Assembly: GCA_036874045.1 (NCBI GenBank)
Contig: CM072336.1
Span: forward strand, 19,587,001 to 19,651,000
Origin: Cymodocea nodosa
Lineage: Eukaryota; Streptophyta; Magnoliopsida; Alismatales; Cymodoceaceae
Length of the DNA stretch: 64,000 nucleotides
Direction: 5' to 3'
Within the stretch, counting starts at the first letter, position 1, and every line of letters begins with the position of its first letter. Below the pieces are notes generated by a model, which saw only the letters and a program-made list of their open reading frames with translations, made no database searches and was not told the DNA's origin. Positions 40,601-55,492 of this stretch are shown here, in pieces. The position numbers and the translations under genes were made by a program.

Positions 40601-43600
40601 GTCTTTAGAAATGCTGGTGGATCTAAATAGATGAAACAGGGGTAAGACCAAATGATCTTTAGATGAAACTAGGAGAAGATGGAAGAAGAAGAAGGTATTT
40701 GAGTTGATAATCACTCTAATGGGATTTCATTGCAGCCAAGATAGTATTTGTACAAGATGATAGGATATATGGATCTTGGGTTCATTTACCTGAATAATAC
40801 TAATTTCTAACACTTCCCCTCAAGTTGGAGCAAATATATCACATAAGCTCAGTTTATTATAAAATTCATTAAAAAGGACTCACATAAGACCTTTAGTGAA
40901 AATATCTATTACTTGTTGAGAAGATGGAGTGAAAGGAAGGTTGATGTCACCTTTTATAAGAAGATCTCAAATATAGTGGCAGTTTACTTCAATATGCTTG
41001 GTGTGCTCATGAAAAGTGCCATTGTTGGCTATTTAGATGATGACTTTGTTATCACAATGCATTGACATAGGTGTTGGAACCTTAACACCAAGTTCTCCTA
41101 GTAAGGCTTGAACCCAAATAGGTTTGCTATGAGTGTGAGACATGCCCCAATATTCTGATTCATAACTAGATTTGGACATAAGATTTTGCTTCTGACTCCT
41201 CTAAATCACTAAGTTTCCGCCAAAGAATGTGTAATACCTTAAAGTGGAATTTAGATTAGACTTGTTGTTGGCATAACTTGCATTGAAATAGCCCTTGACA
41301 TGTTTGTGACCATTATTGGAGTAAAACAGTCCATTGCTTGAACTTCCTTTGATGTAGGCAACAACTCTCAATGCACCATGCTAATGGATGTCTTTAGGTA
41401 CCTGCATAAATTGACTTAGAAGTCTCATTGCAAAGGATATATCTGATCATGTCACTATTAGATAAGTCAATTTTTCAAGTAGATGACGATACTAGCTAGG
41501 ATCCTTAAGTAGACTAGAAGTCTTGTCCCAAAATAGAGGGTTAGGTTCAACTAGAGTGTTTTTTGGTTTACACCCTAGTAATCCCATTTCCTCCAAAAGG
41601 TCCAATGCATACTTCCTTTGTGATAGAGCCATTTTACCTTGTGCATAGGCAAACTCAATCCTAAGGAAATATCGAAGTCTACTCATGTCTCTAATGATGA
41701 AATTCTTGTGAAGAAAGGTCTTGGTGTAGGAGACTCCAATAACATCATTACTTGTGAGAAATATATCATCAACATAGATTGCTAAACTAGTGTAGCCAGC
41801 AGAAGACTTTCGGATAAATATGAAGTTGTCGACTTTACACTTGTGGAAACCATGTGAAAGCATTATGGAGCTGAACCTGGCAAACCAAGCTCAAGGACTC
41901 TACTTAAGTCCATAGATGGCTTTATGTAGGCAATAAACTTGATTCTCTCCCTAAGTAATTTACCTTAGATGTTGCTTTATATATATCTCTTCATGAAGAT
42001 CACAATATAGAAAGGCATTGTAGATGTTTAACTGACAAAGTTCCTATAAACTAATAATTGCAAGGGCAAGAAGAACATAAATGAAGGGAAGACATGCCAC
42101 TAAGGAGGACGTCTCAAAGTAATCAATGCCATGAGTTTGTGTGATGTCTCGAGCAACCAAATAAGTTTTGTATTGATCCACCAAACCATCTAGATGATAT
42201 TTCATTGTGTAGACCTATCAATAGCCAACAACGGGCAAGTGTCTAAGACAAGGAACAAGCTACCACATCCCTTGACCAAGGAGTGCTTGCATTTCCACAT
42301 TCATAGTTGACTTCTAATGTGGAAGTGTGAGTGCTTCTTGATAATTCTTAGGTATCAATTCCAAGGTAAGGTTAAGGGCAAAATGCTTGCAATCAAGAGA
42401 AAGGGTATCATAGGAAATATAATGAGAAATGAGATGCATGATGTAGGAATGAGTATCTTTACGCAAGTCAATAGGAATGTCGTAATTTTCCATGGGAGGA
42501 GGCAATGCCATAGGTTGTGGTACATGTAATCGTCGACAATATACTTGTAGAAGACGTAGTGAGGATGGTGGTGGAGCAAAAGAAGTTGACAATAGTTCAA
42601 CTAGTGATAGAGATGGTGGGGAGGATTCCCTCAATGGTGAGGAAATGACCCCTAGAGTTGAGGGTGAGGCCTTAGAAGAGAAAGGAGAAATAGGAGATGG
42701 TAAGGGTGATGCATCAGTAGGTAGGGGAGGAGCCTTTAACAGTAGAGGAGATGGTGATGATGGTGGTGAGAAGGGTGTGCTAGGTCAAATCATAGGAGTC
42801 ACAAGAGATTCAACCAAAGGAGTAGATATTACAGTAGTAGGAAGATGTGACATCAAAGGAGAAGATGAGTTTGAAGGCATAGAAAAATAAGGAATATCCT
42901 CTTGAAAGATCACATTGACGGAGGTGAAATATTGTCATGTAGGAGGGTGATAACATCTGTATCCCTCAGAGGTTTAAGACTAGGCAATAAATACACAACG
43001 AATAGACTTAAGAGACAATTTGTCAAGTCCCTAAAAGAGGTCCTTGACAAAAGTAGTACTTCCAAAGACCTTAAGTGGGAGGGGAAAGAGTTCCTTATCA
43101 AGTAAGATATGTTGCAAGGGAACCACCACTCCTAAAGGAATCGAAGGTAAATGATTTATAAGGTAAGATTGTAGAAACAGTATCAGACTATAAGTATTTT
43201 GGCACATGCATCTTAATCAAAAGAGAGTGAGTGACATTGAGAATGTGCCAATGTTTACTTCAATCATTTCATTTTGTTGTGATATATATGCATAGGTAGT
43301 TTGATGAAGAATATCATGATCAACACATAAAGAGGTAAGAGAAAATTGAGCAAACTCAAGAACATTATCTGTATGATAAATTTTGAGGATAATACCAAAC
43401 TGATATTGAATTTTATTAAAAAAAGTTTAAACAATATCTAACGTAGTTTTACAATTTTTCAACAAATACAATTAAGATATCCGTGAAAAATCATCCACAA
43501 AGACAATATAGTAACAATAACTAGAAACAAAAGTGATCGGAGAGGGTTCCTAGACATCATAATGGACAACATCAAAAGGTTTGGAAGCATAAGACAACCC

Positions 43601-46600
43601 TTGACTTGTATAGGTAGCATGAAATTGCTTATCTATGATACACGATGAACAACTAAACCATGTGACAATCATCTAAAGAAGAGCCTCTTATAACTTGTGG
43701 TGAGATGGATGACTTAAATGGTGATGCCAAAGCAAAAAGGAATCACCACTAGAAGTAACTACAATTGCAAGTTCACGAGGAATATTGTCTTTGGCTAAGA
43801 TATAGACATTGTTGCCATGATCTTGACCTACATCAATCTTCCTTGTCGTTTATAGATCTTGAAAGGTGCAGTGAAAGGGAAAGAAGCTTATAAAACAATA
43901 TAATTATTTAGTTATAGCACTAATAGATAAAAGATTGATAGGAAAATTGGGAATGTAAAGAACTTTCTCAAAGGTAATGTTGGATTTGATGGGTATAATG
44001 CCTTCACCGGAAATAGAATAACTTTTGTCCATTAGCAATAACAATAGACTTGATACTTGACAGGTCGGTGAGACAAGAGAATAAAGAATCATCACTAGTA
44101 AAATGGTTAGAAGCCTTAGAATCAATGATTCAAGAATTATTAGAGGCAGTGGATGTGTGAAGAGTAGATATACCTCTAGAGAGTACATGAGTAGCAAAAG
44201 CCTCGCTCGACTGTTAAGAGTTGTATATCATCAACTTGTCAAAGTTCGCTTGAGTCATTTGAATCATGCTAGTAGTAGAAGGCGGTAGTGGATCTTGAAG
44301 TGCTTCCATATGAACAACATGTGTGGTAGCTGAAGGTGTAGGTGGGTGACTAAACTTGTCCTAACACTTGTTAGATAGATGATTCTTGCATTCACAATAG
44401 ACACATGGATTTTGAGGCTGGTCACAACTTGTAGATTTTCCTTTACTCCCTCTCTAAGCATTGCCTTTAGACTGCCTAACCAAAGCAGATGTTTCAATGG
44501 CTGGCGTAGGAGTAGTGAGATGGATTCAATAAACCTTGTTGAATGTTGTTTGGAGAGAGGGAAGGATATCGACAACCAATATCTGCCCCTAGAGTTGAGA
44601 AGAGATCTTTGATTGAATGCCTATAAGAAATAGAACAACACCAAGTTCTTCTCGATATCAATGTTGGGTAGCCAAATCCAAAGTAGTTGGCTGATAGATG
44701 TTGAGTTCCTCAAGAAGTGATCGAAACTTTGTATAAAAATTGTGAAGAGACTCATCTTGTTTATGGGAAAACAAGGTTTCATTCACCTTGCACACCCATG
44801 AGATGTTTTGCTCATTCTCATAAGTAGAGTGTAGATTCTCCTACATTGCTTTGGTAGGTTGGATATGAGCGATGTTGTGAGCAATGGAATCATCCACACT
44901 GTTGAGCATCCAAGAACAAACTACAATGTTAGCTACCTTCCAAGTAGGATAGGCTTCATTGTTGATGGTTAGTGGATCATCAGTTAAGTGGTGCTCTTTG
45001 ACTTGAGGTACCACATACATCTCAAATGCAATAGACTAGGAGTTATAGTTGAACTCCATGAGCTTGCTACCAGTCACATTGAGTTTAAAGGAATCAATTG
45101 GAGTCATGCATGGAATGGAGTACAACTGATGGAGTTGACGATGAGGTCATTGTGTGATATCAAGATGTGGTGAGAATGGAGTCATGTGTGATAACTTCAG
45201 AGAGTTGTTCAGTGGGTGCTCTCAATAACCCAATACGTTGCATTGCAGTAGACAGATGAAACATGTTAACTATCGATCAAACCCATTGTCTATTGACATG
45301 CATGAGCTGAGAGAGGTGTGCAAAATGGAAGTAGTGATCTATACCCAACCTTGCTTTGATACCAAGATGAAACAAGGGCAAGATCGAACGATCTTCAGAT
45401 GAAACTAGGAGAAGATAGAAGAAGAAGAAGGTATTTGAGTTGATAATCACTCAATTGGGGATTTCATTACAGCCAAGATAGTATTTATATGGATCCTAGG
45501 TCCGTTTACCCGAATAATACTAATTTCTAACATAAATAATGTCCAAATGTCCAATATGGTATATGTGCTGGAATTATAGTTTCAAAAATTATGCTACATT
45601 GACAATTATAAATGATTTCATAAATCATAACATTTAACAAAATACTTATAAAATCTGATATTGATTTAGATAATTACTCACCAACCGTATTTTGGAGAAG
45701 TATCTATGTCTATTTCTCCTTTGTGGCGTATTTTTGCATCTTTCATTAAATTCATTGTCATGTAATTGTAATATATTGCATGTTTCTTATTTCTCTCCAC
45801 TAAACAAAGTGTATCTGCGATGAGTTTCATTATATTTAGTCTTCCTATCATTTTCCCATGATGTTTGTCTATTGATGCCTTTTGTCACCTTCCTACCAAG
45901 TATGGACTTACTATCATGATATCTATACCACATTCATGAAGTTTCAATCTTCTTTTTTTATTAATCATTGATTGAAGTGCAACTGTCATGCTCTGAAAAT
46001 TCAAAAAATGATAATCATTACAATATCAGAAAAGAAATTATATTAAAATTAAAAAGGAACATGAAAACCCCTTTTAATTGTGTGAGACTAGGTACATGCT
46101 AAGAAGTTTAACTATAAGGCAAAAATAACATCCAAACTTAAACACATAATCAAGATGGAGTCATCCATCCTTAAGCATAAATCCACGTTCACAACACAAG
46201 TCCATAAAATCCATGTCTTACATCCAAATCCAACAAAATATCACAAAAATCCTCAAAAATTCGCATCAAACCACAAATCACAAAGATTGCCACCACAATC
46301 TGACAACTTAATGTACTCTCTCCTACTCACACCGAGTTTGGAGATTCTCTTGATAACTTAAAAAGAGTAAATTACACTAGATGAATCACAATTTAGCAAG
46401 TGAATCCATTAATAGTTTATAAAAAGCAGAAACATGTAATGAATAATATGGGAAGACTAATAAGTCAATATATATGTATGTAAAAATGAGGAGAAATGCA
46501 ATAACAAATAAATATAAGCTATACATGTCATAACATAATTATTTTATACATTTTAACAATTATAGTATCTACTTATGACTGCATTTAACTCCAACAATAG

Positions 46601-49600
46601 GGTTTCTGTGTCACACTTAACCCTATGATGAATTCCAAGAGTCAACCCAACCTTGAGACAAGGCCCAAAGTCAAGTAGTTGCAACTGTGCATAGGATACC
46701 ATAGTGTAACCTCTTGTGACCAGATTTATACGTAGCCATGCTATATCCTCTCCTCATGTATAATAACAATTGTAGACCTCAAGTCAGCATATAAGTGTAT
46801 AGTCCCTAACAAATGTATTTCCTCACGATCAAATAATCACATGCATGACAATAATAAAGCCTTCCTAAATCTTTAGTCATTTACAAATAATGTATTAAAT
46901 TCTCTTAGACAAATGCAATATACATGACATGACTAAATAATGCCAAGTTCACACACAGTAAATGTATTTCTAATATAATATATGTTGAAAATGCAATAAT
47001 CACTATTAATTATAATACTTATGTCATACTTATTACTAATAAACAATAACATGTCACATTCAACAATGTTAATGCATAAATTGACCATATTATACAAATA
47101 TGAACAATAAGATGCAATAATCATCAATAAATATGTAATAATCCATAAAAGGCTATTTTTAGACTAAATAGTAGAAAGACTTACTAAATGGGCTAAATCA
47201 CAAATTTCCCCTAAAACTCCTCTTCTTTTTCCCTCTTTAGTTGATTTTCCACCTCTTCCTCATTGAACATTATTGGACACCTTCCTTCTCCATGCAAGCA
47301 GCATGGATTGACGAAGCTACTCTCCTTATGTATGCATAGAAGGTCATCAAAAAAATGCCTCCTACCTACATGAGGAAAAAGGAGGTTGGTGGGCAATTCT
47401 CTTCCATGTGATAGCTCCTCTACTTGTTGAAGAGACTTACCTATGTGCGTGCTATTGGTGGTTGACAAGTAGATGCCCTTTTGCTTCACGTGTGTAGTCC
47501 TTACATAGATGTGTGAAACCCTCAAGTAGTTAGTGGGAGAAAATAAATCTTAACCTAGTTAGGGAGGAAGATTAAATGAGGAAAATAACCCTCAAACCAT
47601 TGTTCATCATATTTTATTTTTCCAGAAATACCCTTATCTTCACAACAACAACTTGGTTCCATAATCTAACTATGTTTGGTTATTCATATAAATTCTAAAT
47701 ATTTTTATGGTCAAATGTTTACTTAAATTACATAAATTTAAATATTTTTCACAATTCCTAATTAAATAGTTTTAAGTCTTCTTTAACTAATTCTTCTTCT
47801 AACTAGTACTTTCTTTGGCCTCCTAAGGGTATGACCAAATTATCTAAGTTGATTTTCTTTTATTTTAATTTCAATAGGTGTAACTTCTATTCTATTTTTA
47901 ATAATATCATTTTTTAACTTATTCCTTATAGTATTATTACTCATCCAAGTATATGCATATCAATGCTAATTTTTTGCATATAATGTTTTACAACCAACAT
48001 TTTGAATTATATTGTATAGTTGGGAAAATAGTGGTCTTATAGATTTTTTTTTTAAGGATATCCTTCTATCATATAACACTTTAGAAGTATTTCTCTACTT
48101 TATTTATCCTACTTTAATTCTATAAATAATGTGTAGACTCAAGGAATGGTGTAAGTCGATTGTATTCATAAGAAAATATAAAGTCCTCTATGTATAGAGA
48201 CTACATAAAGTGGATAAACACAAAATAAGCAATGTGAGACTAATCTCACTTACAACATTATACTAGATTAATTGATATACTTTAACACTCCCTTTCAAGT
48301 TGGAGTATCCAACTTGCAATTCATACATGAGCAAACTAGGGCCAAGTAAATAAGGAGATAAATGACAAACAAAAATAATTAGAAGTAGAAGTAATATTGT
48401 GTAAGTAAAAGAAACAGCCAAACCTTAATTGACTATACCAAGATAGGTGTAAATACTAATATGTTGTTGACATCATTAGACTTGGTCAATATATGTACAC
48501 CTACACATACTAAGAAGACTTGTGCACATGTTTTTACAATACTTGTTGAATGTGTCTTGAACTATTGTATTTAATACCTAAGGGTATTTTGGTCTTTTGG
48601 ACCATTAGTTGTTTAAGCTATATAAGCTTGGACTTAGGACACTCTTTGGGTGCTTCTTTTGTATCCCCATTTGAACTAGAAAGAAGACGAACAAGCCTCC
48701 ATTTGTGGACATACCTGCAAAAGGAACTACGTAAACTTTCGGTCTTTGTGTTTATTTCCTTCTCTTCTTCCTTATTCTTGCACAACAATTGGTATTAGAG
48801 TTAGGGTTTGAGAGAAGAAAAGGAAGATTCATTGAGGGTGAAAAGGAGTCGTCGGACTTATCTTTGGTCTAGCCGTGCATGTGAAAGCTTTGTTGGGAAG
48901 TTTCGTCTGTTCGCATGTAAAAGAACGCGCGCTTGCCTACACGTGTCCATCTCCGCGTGTCTGCCTATGCACGTCCGTTCGCACGTCCATCTCTGCGCAT
49001 CTGCCTACGTGCGTTCGTCTACACGTCTGCCTACGCGTCTATCCGCACATTTGACTTTGTGCATCTAGATTTTCATAGGTGGTAAGAAATACTTACCATC
49101 AACTTTCGTAAATGCAATCTTGCATTTAATTTGCCGTGGACGTTTGGAGATTTCTGGATTTAAAAATTAGGGCATTCAACCACATTTCAGTATTTCAGTA
49201 CTTGCATTTGTATTGCTGGAATCAGTAACTTGTATTTCTGGATTTTTGTGCTGGTTGTTTGGGACAATAGTATTTGTATTTGAGTTGCACTTGTGCTTTA
49301 GAATATTGGTTGCATCTAAACAGAATTTTTAATGACAACACTGGCTTTGAAAGTTGAAAAATTTAATGGGAAGAATCATTTTAGCTTATGATAGATTAAA
49401 AGGAGGGCCTTATTGAAACAATAAGGCATTTGGGCTCCCTTTAATACGGAGTCAATATTAGATAGAAAATCTGTAGAATTTGAGCTACAAGAAGAAAAGA
49501 CAAATTCTACGATTTTGCTATGCTTGTTAGATGAATTGATTATTAAGGTTGTTGATGAATCAACTGCATCTGATCTTTGGAATAAATTAGAGTCACTCTA

Positions 49601-52600
49601 TATAACGAGGTCTCTCACCAACAAGTTGCTTTTGAAGCAAATGTTATTTTCTCTAAGAATGAAGGAACACCTTTAAAACAACATTTGAACAAGCTCAACA
49701 CCATTTTCATGGAGTTGAGAAATATTGATGTTATCATGGAGGATGAAGATGCAACTCTCATCTTATTAGTTTCACTTCTACTCTCTTATGAGAACTTCAT
49801 GCAGTCTTTTGTGGTTGGTAGAGATACAATTACATTGAAGGTGGTGAGATTAAGTTTGCATTCAAGAGAATTGAGGCATATGATGACTCATGGCAGTAGT
49901 GATGCAAGTGGTTCTGACTTGTCAGTACACTATTAAGATTTTAGGAGACGACAATAGTAACAAGTATAAAGGAAGAAGTAAATCAAGAGGGAAATATTCT
50001 AAGGACGCTTGCAACTATTGCAAGGAGAAATGACATTGGAAAGTAAATTGTCTAAAGCTAAAATCTAAAGGAAATTTAGTCATTGTAGAAAAGAAAGATT
50101 CAACTTTTGATTGTGATTTCTCTCTTATAGTTTCATGCAGTGTTTACTCCGATCAAAGTTAGATTTTAGATTCTGGTGCATTACATCATATGACTCCCAA
50201 TAGGGAGTATTTCCAAACTTATGAAACAGTTGATGGTGGTCAGGTGACCTTGGCAAATGATGATATTTGCCATAGAGTAGATGTTGGTACAATCAGATTC
50301 AAGATGCATGATGGTACCGTGAGAGCACTTGAAGATGTATGGCATGTGCCTATGTTGGGAAAAAGCTTGATTTCTTTGATGACACTTGACTCCAAGGGAT
50401 TCAGGTATTCAGGTGGAGGAGGCAAGTTGTAAGTCTCAAAAGGCTCCATGATAGTGATGAAAGGAATCAAAGATGGGCTATTGTACATTCTACAGGGTTC
50501 CCCTATTGTTGGTTCAGCTGCAACAACTACTAGTGAAGATCAGTTGTCCATTTCTGTAGTTTGGCACTTAAGGATGGGTCACTTGAGGTAGAGAGGGATG
50601 CAGAAGCTTAGTAGTTTAGGCAGATTGGATGAGTATAAATTTGTAAATGTTGATTTGTGCAAGTATTTCATTTTTGGTAAGTAGAAGCATGTGTAGTTTG
50701 GAAAAGGAGAGCACATTACTCAAGGGACATTGGACTATGTTCATACAGATTGTTGGGAGCCTTCTTAACAATCCTCACTCGCAAGTTTTAACTACTTTCT
50801 TTCTATTGTGGATGATTATTCACGTATGAATTGAGTTTTTATTCTGAAGCACAAGAGTGAGGCTTTCAAAAGCTTTAAGTAGTGGAAGACTCTAATTGAA
50901 AATCGAGTTGGGAGGAAGGTGAAGAATTTGAGTACTGACAATGGTTTGAAATTCTACTATCATGAATTTGATGTTTTTTTACAATGATGCAGGTATAGCA
51001 AGACATTACACAGTTAGAGGTACTTCATAACAAAATGGAGTTGTAGAACGTCTCAATAGGACGTTATCGGAGAAAACTAGATGCATGCTTTCTCACACTA
51101 GTTTGGAGAAGAAATTCTGGACTGAGGCTATTAATACAACCTCCTACCTTGTCAACAAGTCACCTTCAAGTGCAATAGATGATAAGATCCCGTATGAGGT
51201 GTGGATGAATAGGGCTGCCAACTACTCCAAGTTGAAGATGTTTGAATGTTCAACATACTACCATGCGAACAATGGTAAGCTAGAGCCACATGCCAAGAAA
51301 GGTATATTTGTTGGATATAGAATGAGAGTCAAATGATATAGAATTTATGATATAGAAACAGAGAAAGTGATTTACAGCTGTGATGTCACTTTTGATGAAG
51401 CTTTACTTATGCTGAATAAAGAGAAGCCAACAGTTTCAGATGTACCTAACACTCCCAAGTAGGTGGAGTTTGATTTGATATAGCCAATTATTATTAATAA
51501 GAGAACTTCAGTTACAGATCAGCCTTGGAACTCTGATGGCAACCATGATGATTAGATTGTGGAAGAATCTCAAGAGAGATGTGTGGCTAGGAATTGACTC
51601 AAAAGGAATCTCTAGTATCTACAAAAGTATGGTTTCAGCAATATGATTGCATTTGCCTTGTAGGTAGCTAGTGAGGTGGAGGATGCTGATCCACCTAATT
51701 TTGATACTGCCGTTAATGGACCAGAAGCTATACATTGGATGAGAGATATACAGGAAGAGTTTCAATCCTTACATAAGAATAGAACTTGGGAGTTAGTGTT
51801 ACATTCTAAGGATAAGAATGTTGTTGGTTGCAAGTGGATGTTCAAGAAGAAAATAGGAACACAAGGCAATTATGAAATCCAATACAAGACAAGATTGATA
51901 GCTAAAGGTTTTTCACAGAAGGAGGGAGTGAACTTCAATGAAGTTTTTGCACTAGTGGTAAGATACACCTCCATTAGAGTCTTCTTGGCGATTGTTGTAG
52001 CAAAGGACCTGGAACTTGAGTAATTAAATGTAAAGACAACCTTTTTACATGGTGATTTAGAAGAAGAAATCTAGATGAAACAACCAATCGATTTTGCAAA
52101 AAAAGGTAAATTAGATCTTATTTGTAAATTGTAGAAATCTTTGTATGACCTAAAACAGTCTCTCAGGCAGTGGTATAAAAGATTTGATTCTTTTATTACT
52201 CATGTTGGTTTTGTTCGTAGTAACTTTGATTTAAACTATTGAAAGATGGTGAATTTGTTTATTTGCTCTTGTATGTTGATGATATCTTGATTACTATCAA
52301 AGATATCAATGAAATACAGTTTTTGAAAGACACATTGAAATTTGAATTTGCAATGAAGGATTTAGGATCAGCAGGTAAAATTCTTAAGATGGAGATTCAA
52401 AGTGATAGAAGTATTGGTAGATTATTTCTCCATAAACACAACTATGTTCAAAAAATTTTGAGCAGGTTTGACATGACTTCATGCAAAGCCATTGGAATAC
52501 CTTATGACAGGAACTTGTGATTATCAGCTACTATGACACCTCAAACGTAGTCAGAATGGGAGTACATGAAGAAAATTCTATATTCACAAGCAATTGATAG

Positions 52601-55452
52601 TCTTATGTATGTCATGGTATGTACTCGTCTAGGTCTTATTTATCTCCTTAGTATTATAAGTAGGTTTATGTTAAATTCAGGGAAGAGTTATTGGTAGGCC
52701 GTGAAGAGAATTTTCAGGTACTTGAAGGGTACGTTTGATGTAGGATTGATTTATGATGTAAAACATAACTGCAATGTGACTGGATATTTAGACTCAGACT
52801 TTGCAAGTGATGTTGATCAACGTAGATCTTTGACAAGTTATGTCTTCATAGTTGTAGATTCAGTTGTTAGTTAGAAATTTATACTACAACCTACTATTTC
52901 ATTATCCACCACTAAGGTTGAGTATATGGCAATGACAAACTGCAAAGGAAGAAATCTTGTTAAAGGGGTTGTTAGGAGACTTTGACTTGCATTATGACAA
53001 GGTTAATATATTCTGTGATAGTCTCAGCACCATATGTCTAACGAAGAATAATGTATCTTATGATCGTACAAAACTCATTGATATTAGATATCACTTTCTT
53101 AGGATTGAAGATAGAATAAAGATTTCAAAGATCAACACTAGGGACAATCCAATAGACATGTTCACCAAGGGCGTCATTGAAAGCAATTTCAGACATTGCT
53201 TAGACTTGTTCAACGTCTATGACTACTGCTGACCCTTTATGGGTCATTAAGATGGAGAGCTTAGTTCTAGGTGGAGTTTGTGATTCAAGACAAGGTGGAG
53301 ATTGTTAAATGTGTTTTGAACTATTGTATTTAATACCTAAGGGTATTTTGGTCCTTTGGACTTCTAGTTGTTCAAGTTATATAAGTTTGGACCTAGGGTA
53401 TTCTTTGGGTGCTTCTTTTGTATCTCCATTTGAATTAGAAAGAAGATGAATAAGCCTCCATCCGTGGATGTACCCACAAGGGGAATCATGTAAACTTTCG
53501 ATTTTTGTGTTTGTTTTCTTCTTTTCTTCCTTATTCTTGCACAACAATACTAATACAAATATAATCAATTATCCAATAAGCATGTGGATTATTAATTTTA
53601 AGTATTTCACAAACTTTAGTGGATTGTTAATTTGAGGTATTTCTTAAACCTCAAATCTTGTGGAGAACACTTAAACTTTGATGGAGTAACATTGCTATAA
53701 TGTTGAAATTCACATTGGAAAAGTATAACTAATTTAATTAGAGATTGATGATAAAGTATTTAACTTTTTTTTTCCTTTTTTTCTTTTTTTTGAACTTACA
53801 CCTTTTTCCATTTTTTTTTTCATTTCTTCCTCTCTCCATTGCCATCCTTTTCCCATCCTTTTTTTTTTCAAGGCTCAACTACCTATCTTGAAATGCGCAA
53901 GCCCAATCAAGGCCCACTAAGCCCACCTAAGAAATAGAACTTGATTGTCATTGCATGTTTTTCTTCTTTTGTATTTTTCTTTCTTTCTCCTTCTTTCCCT
54001 CTATTCTTTCATTTACCTACAACTCTATACATGTCAAATAAGTTGGGTTGAACTATGTTGCCTTGGCTTGACACAAGTAAACCATGTTGGTCAACAACAT
54101 GGTGGAACTGTGTTGTACCAGCACGACATGAATCTAGCTTGTTTTGGTGCAATATGGGCAAGTCTATGGTTTGTGGATGGACTACATAGTAGGTGTTGGG
54201 TGGTGAGTGGATGGAGTGGCCAAGTAGGTGGACTTGTAAACAAAGGTATGGAGTGATAAAGAGACACTAAGGTAGGGGGTGGGCATCAAATTGCAATTGT
54301 AATTTATGGATCTATGGGCAAATTACTTCACTATGGTTTGTTGCTATGAAAGGCAATAGAGCCTGCATTTGTGAGGTGAGTCCAAGCAAAGGCTAAGCCA
54401 GGTGACTAGGTCTAGAGTTTGTGATTGAGTGAAGGAAGGTTAAGGACAACTAGATCTAGGCATCTATTTAGAGAGTGATGAGTAGTTCAACTTTAGGTAG
54501 GGGAGTGTAAATATGTAATGTAATTTTTATGGAAATGTATTTTTTTTGAATGTAATTCTTTTCATCTTATCATTATGTCTATGTCACTTGCCATACTTGC
54601 AACTTGTTTACTTTGGTTGATTGTTAGTCCACAACATAAGTAGCCCTCAAATGCTATTGTGCATTGTTGTTTGCCTCACGCACTGTCATTTTATGGACCT
54701 CATGTGCTAGCGTGTGTGTTACTTAGTCACTTGCTTGTGCCCTATTGCCCTCACTTAGAGGTCATAGCCCACTTGTTCTACCTACTAGTGTCATTTGCTC
54801 CTCATCACTTGCTCATTTGACATAGTTTGATTGTGTTGATCAATGGCACGACTCAAATTGGCTCGTGCGTAGGGTGCTTTAATTGGTACTTAACATGGCA
54901 TGACTTGGTTCAACATGAACAATGCTTGAGTTGGGTTAGGTTAACATGTCTTGTTGACATCTATATGCAACCCTAATGGGTGTGGGTAGTGACAACGACC
55001 GAGGAATAAACATGTAGAAGTAATAGAGTTGGTATTAACAAGATAGCCTTAAATGTGAGCTACAAAGAAGATGACTTTAACATGAGTTGTAGGTACTGAA
55101 AGACATGTTTGATGACTTTGAAACATGTTCAATGATGTATGGATGACGTTGACGTTGAAACTACGCATTGGTAATGTGTGCATTGAAGATGCACAAATGA
55201 CGTTAGGCATAAATGATTTGCAAGTGTCGTTTGCTGATGGAAGTTGGTGACAACATGTAGATGACACATGTGGATGGAGTGACACTCATAAATGTAAGCA
55301 AAGAAGGCAACAATGACAAACAATGATGACTTTTGGATAAGTTATGATAGGGCATGGGGAGCTCATTCTCTACAAGGAGGTTGAAAGAAAGAGGGAATCA
55401 CAATGGAGAGTAATGATGAGATAGAGGTAGTAGTAGATGAAATCACATAGCC

Positions 55453-55492
<40 letters not shown>

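Larger units (their letters stand above)
40629..45532 (-). mobile_element. Full-length Ty1/copia element D, minus strand
   Basis: 4.9-kb element with two LTRs and matching 5-bp flanks TAAAT (40624-40628, 45533-45537). A primer-binding site (minus TGGTATCAAAGC) directly follows the 5' LTR at 45364. Gag with zinc knuckle [14 protein letters not shown] lies near 44360-44405, protease/integrase around 43000-44200, reverse transcriptase at 41492-41863 with YVDD, and RNase H down to about 40840, next to the polypurine tract. Stops and frame shifts throughout. The 132-codon plus-strand frame at 42492-42890 is antisense to pol, not a gene. Confidence 0.88.
48544..53546 (+). mobile_element. Full-length Ty1/copia element F, nested in E
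   Basis: 5,003 bp with 244-bp LTRs and perfect 5-bp duplications ATACT (48539-48543, 53547-53551). Primer-binding site TGGTATTAGAG at 48790. Gag ATG at 49332 ([16 protein letters not shown]) with knuckle CNYCKEK near 50010 interrupted by a stop, protease DSGALHHM near 50170, integrase about 50560-51330, reverse transcriptase 51676-52520 with YVDD near 52275, RNase H to 53230, then a purine-rich tract before 53303. The polyprotein is broken by stops in every domain, although long open stretches remain. Confidence 0.92.

Noticed and set aside
42492..42890. Gly/Asp-rich 132-codon open frame
   Set aside because: It is antisense to copia D pol; the composition comes from the reverse complement of a Pro/Ser-rich linker.
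47211..47525. 104-codon minus-strand open frame
   Set aside because: No recognisable domain; it lies in a stretch that looks like LTR DNA.
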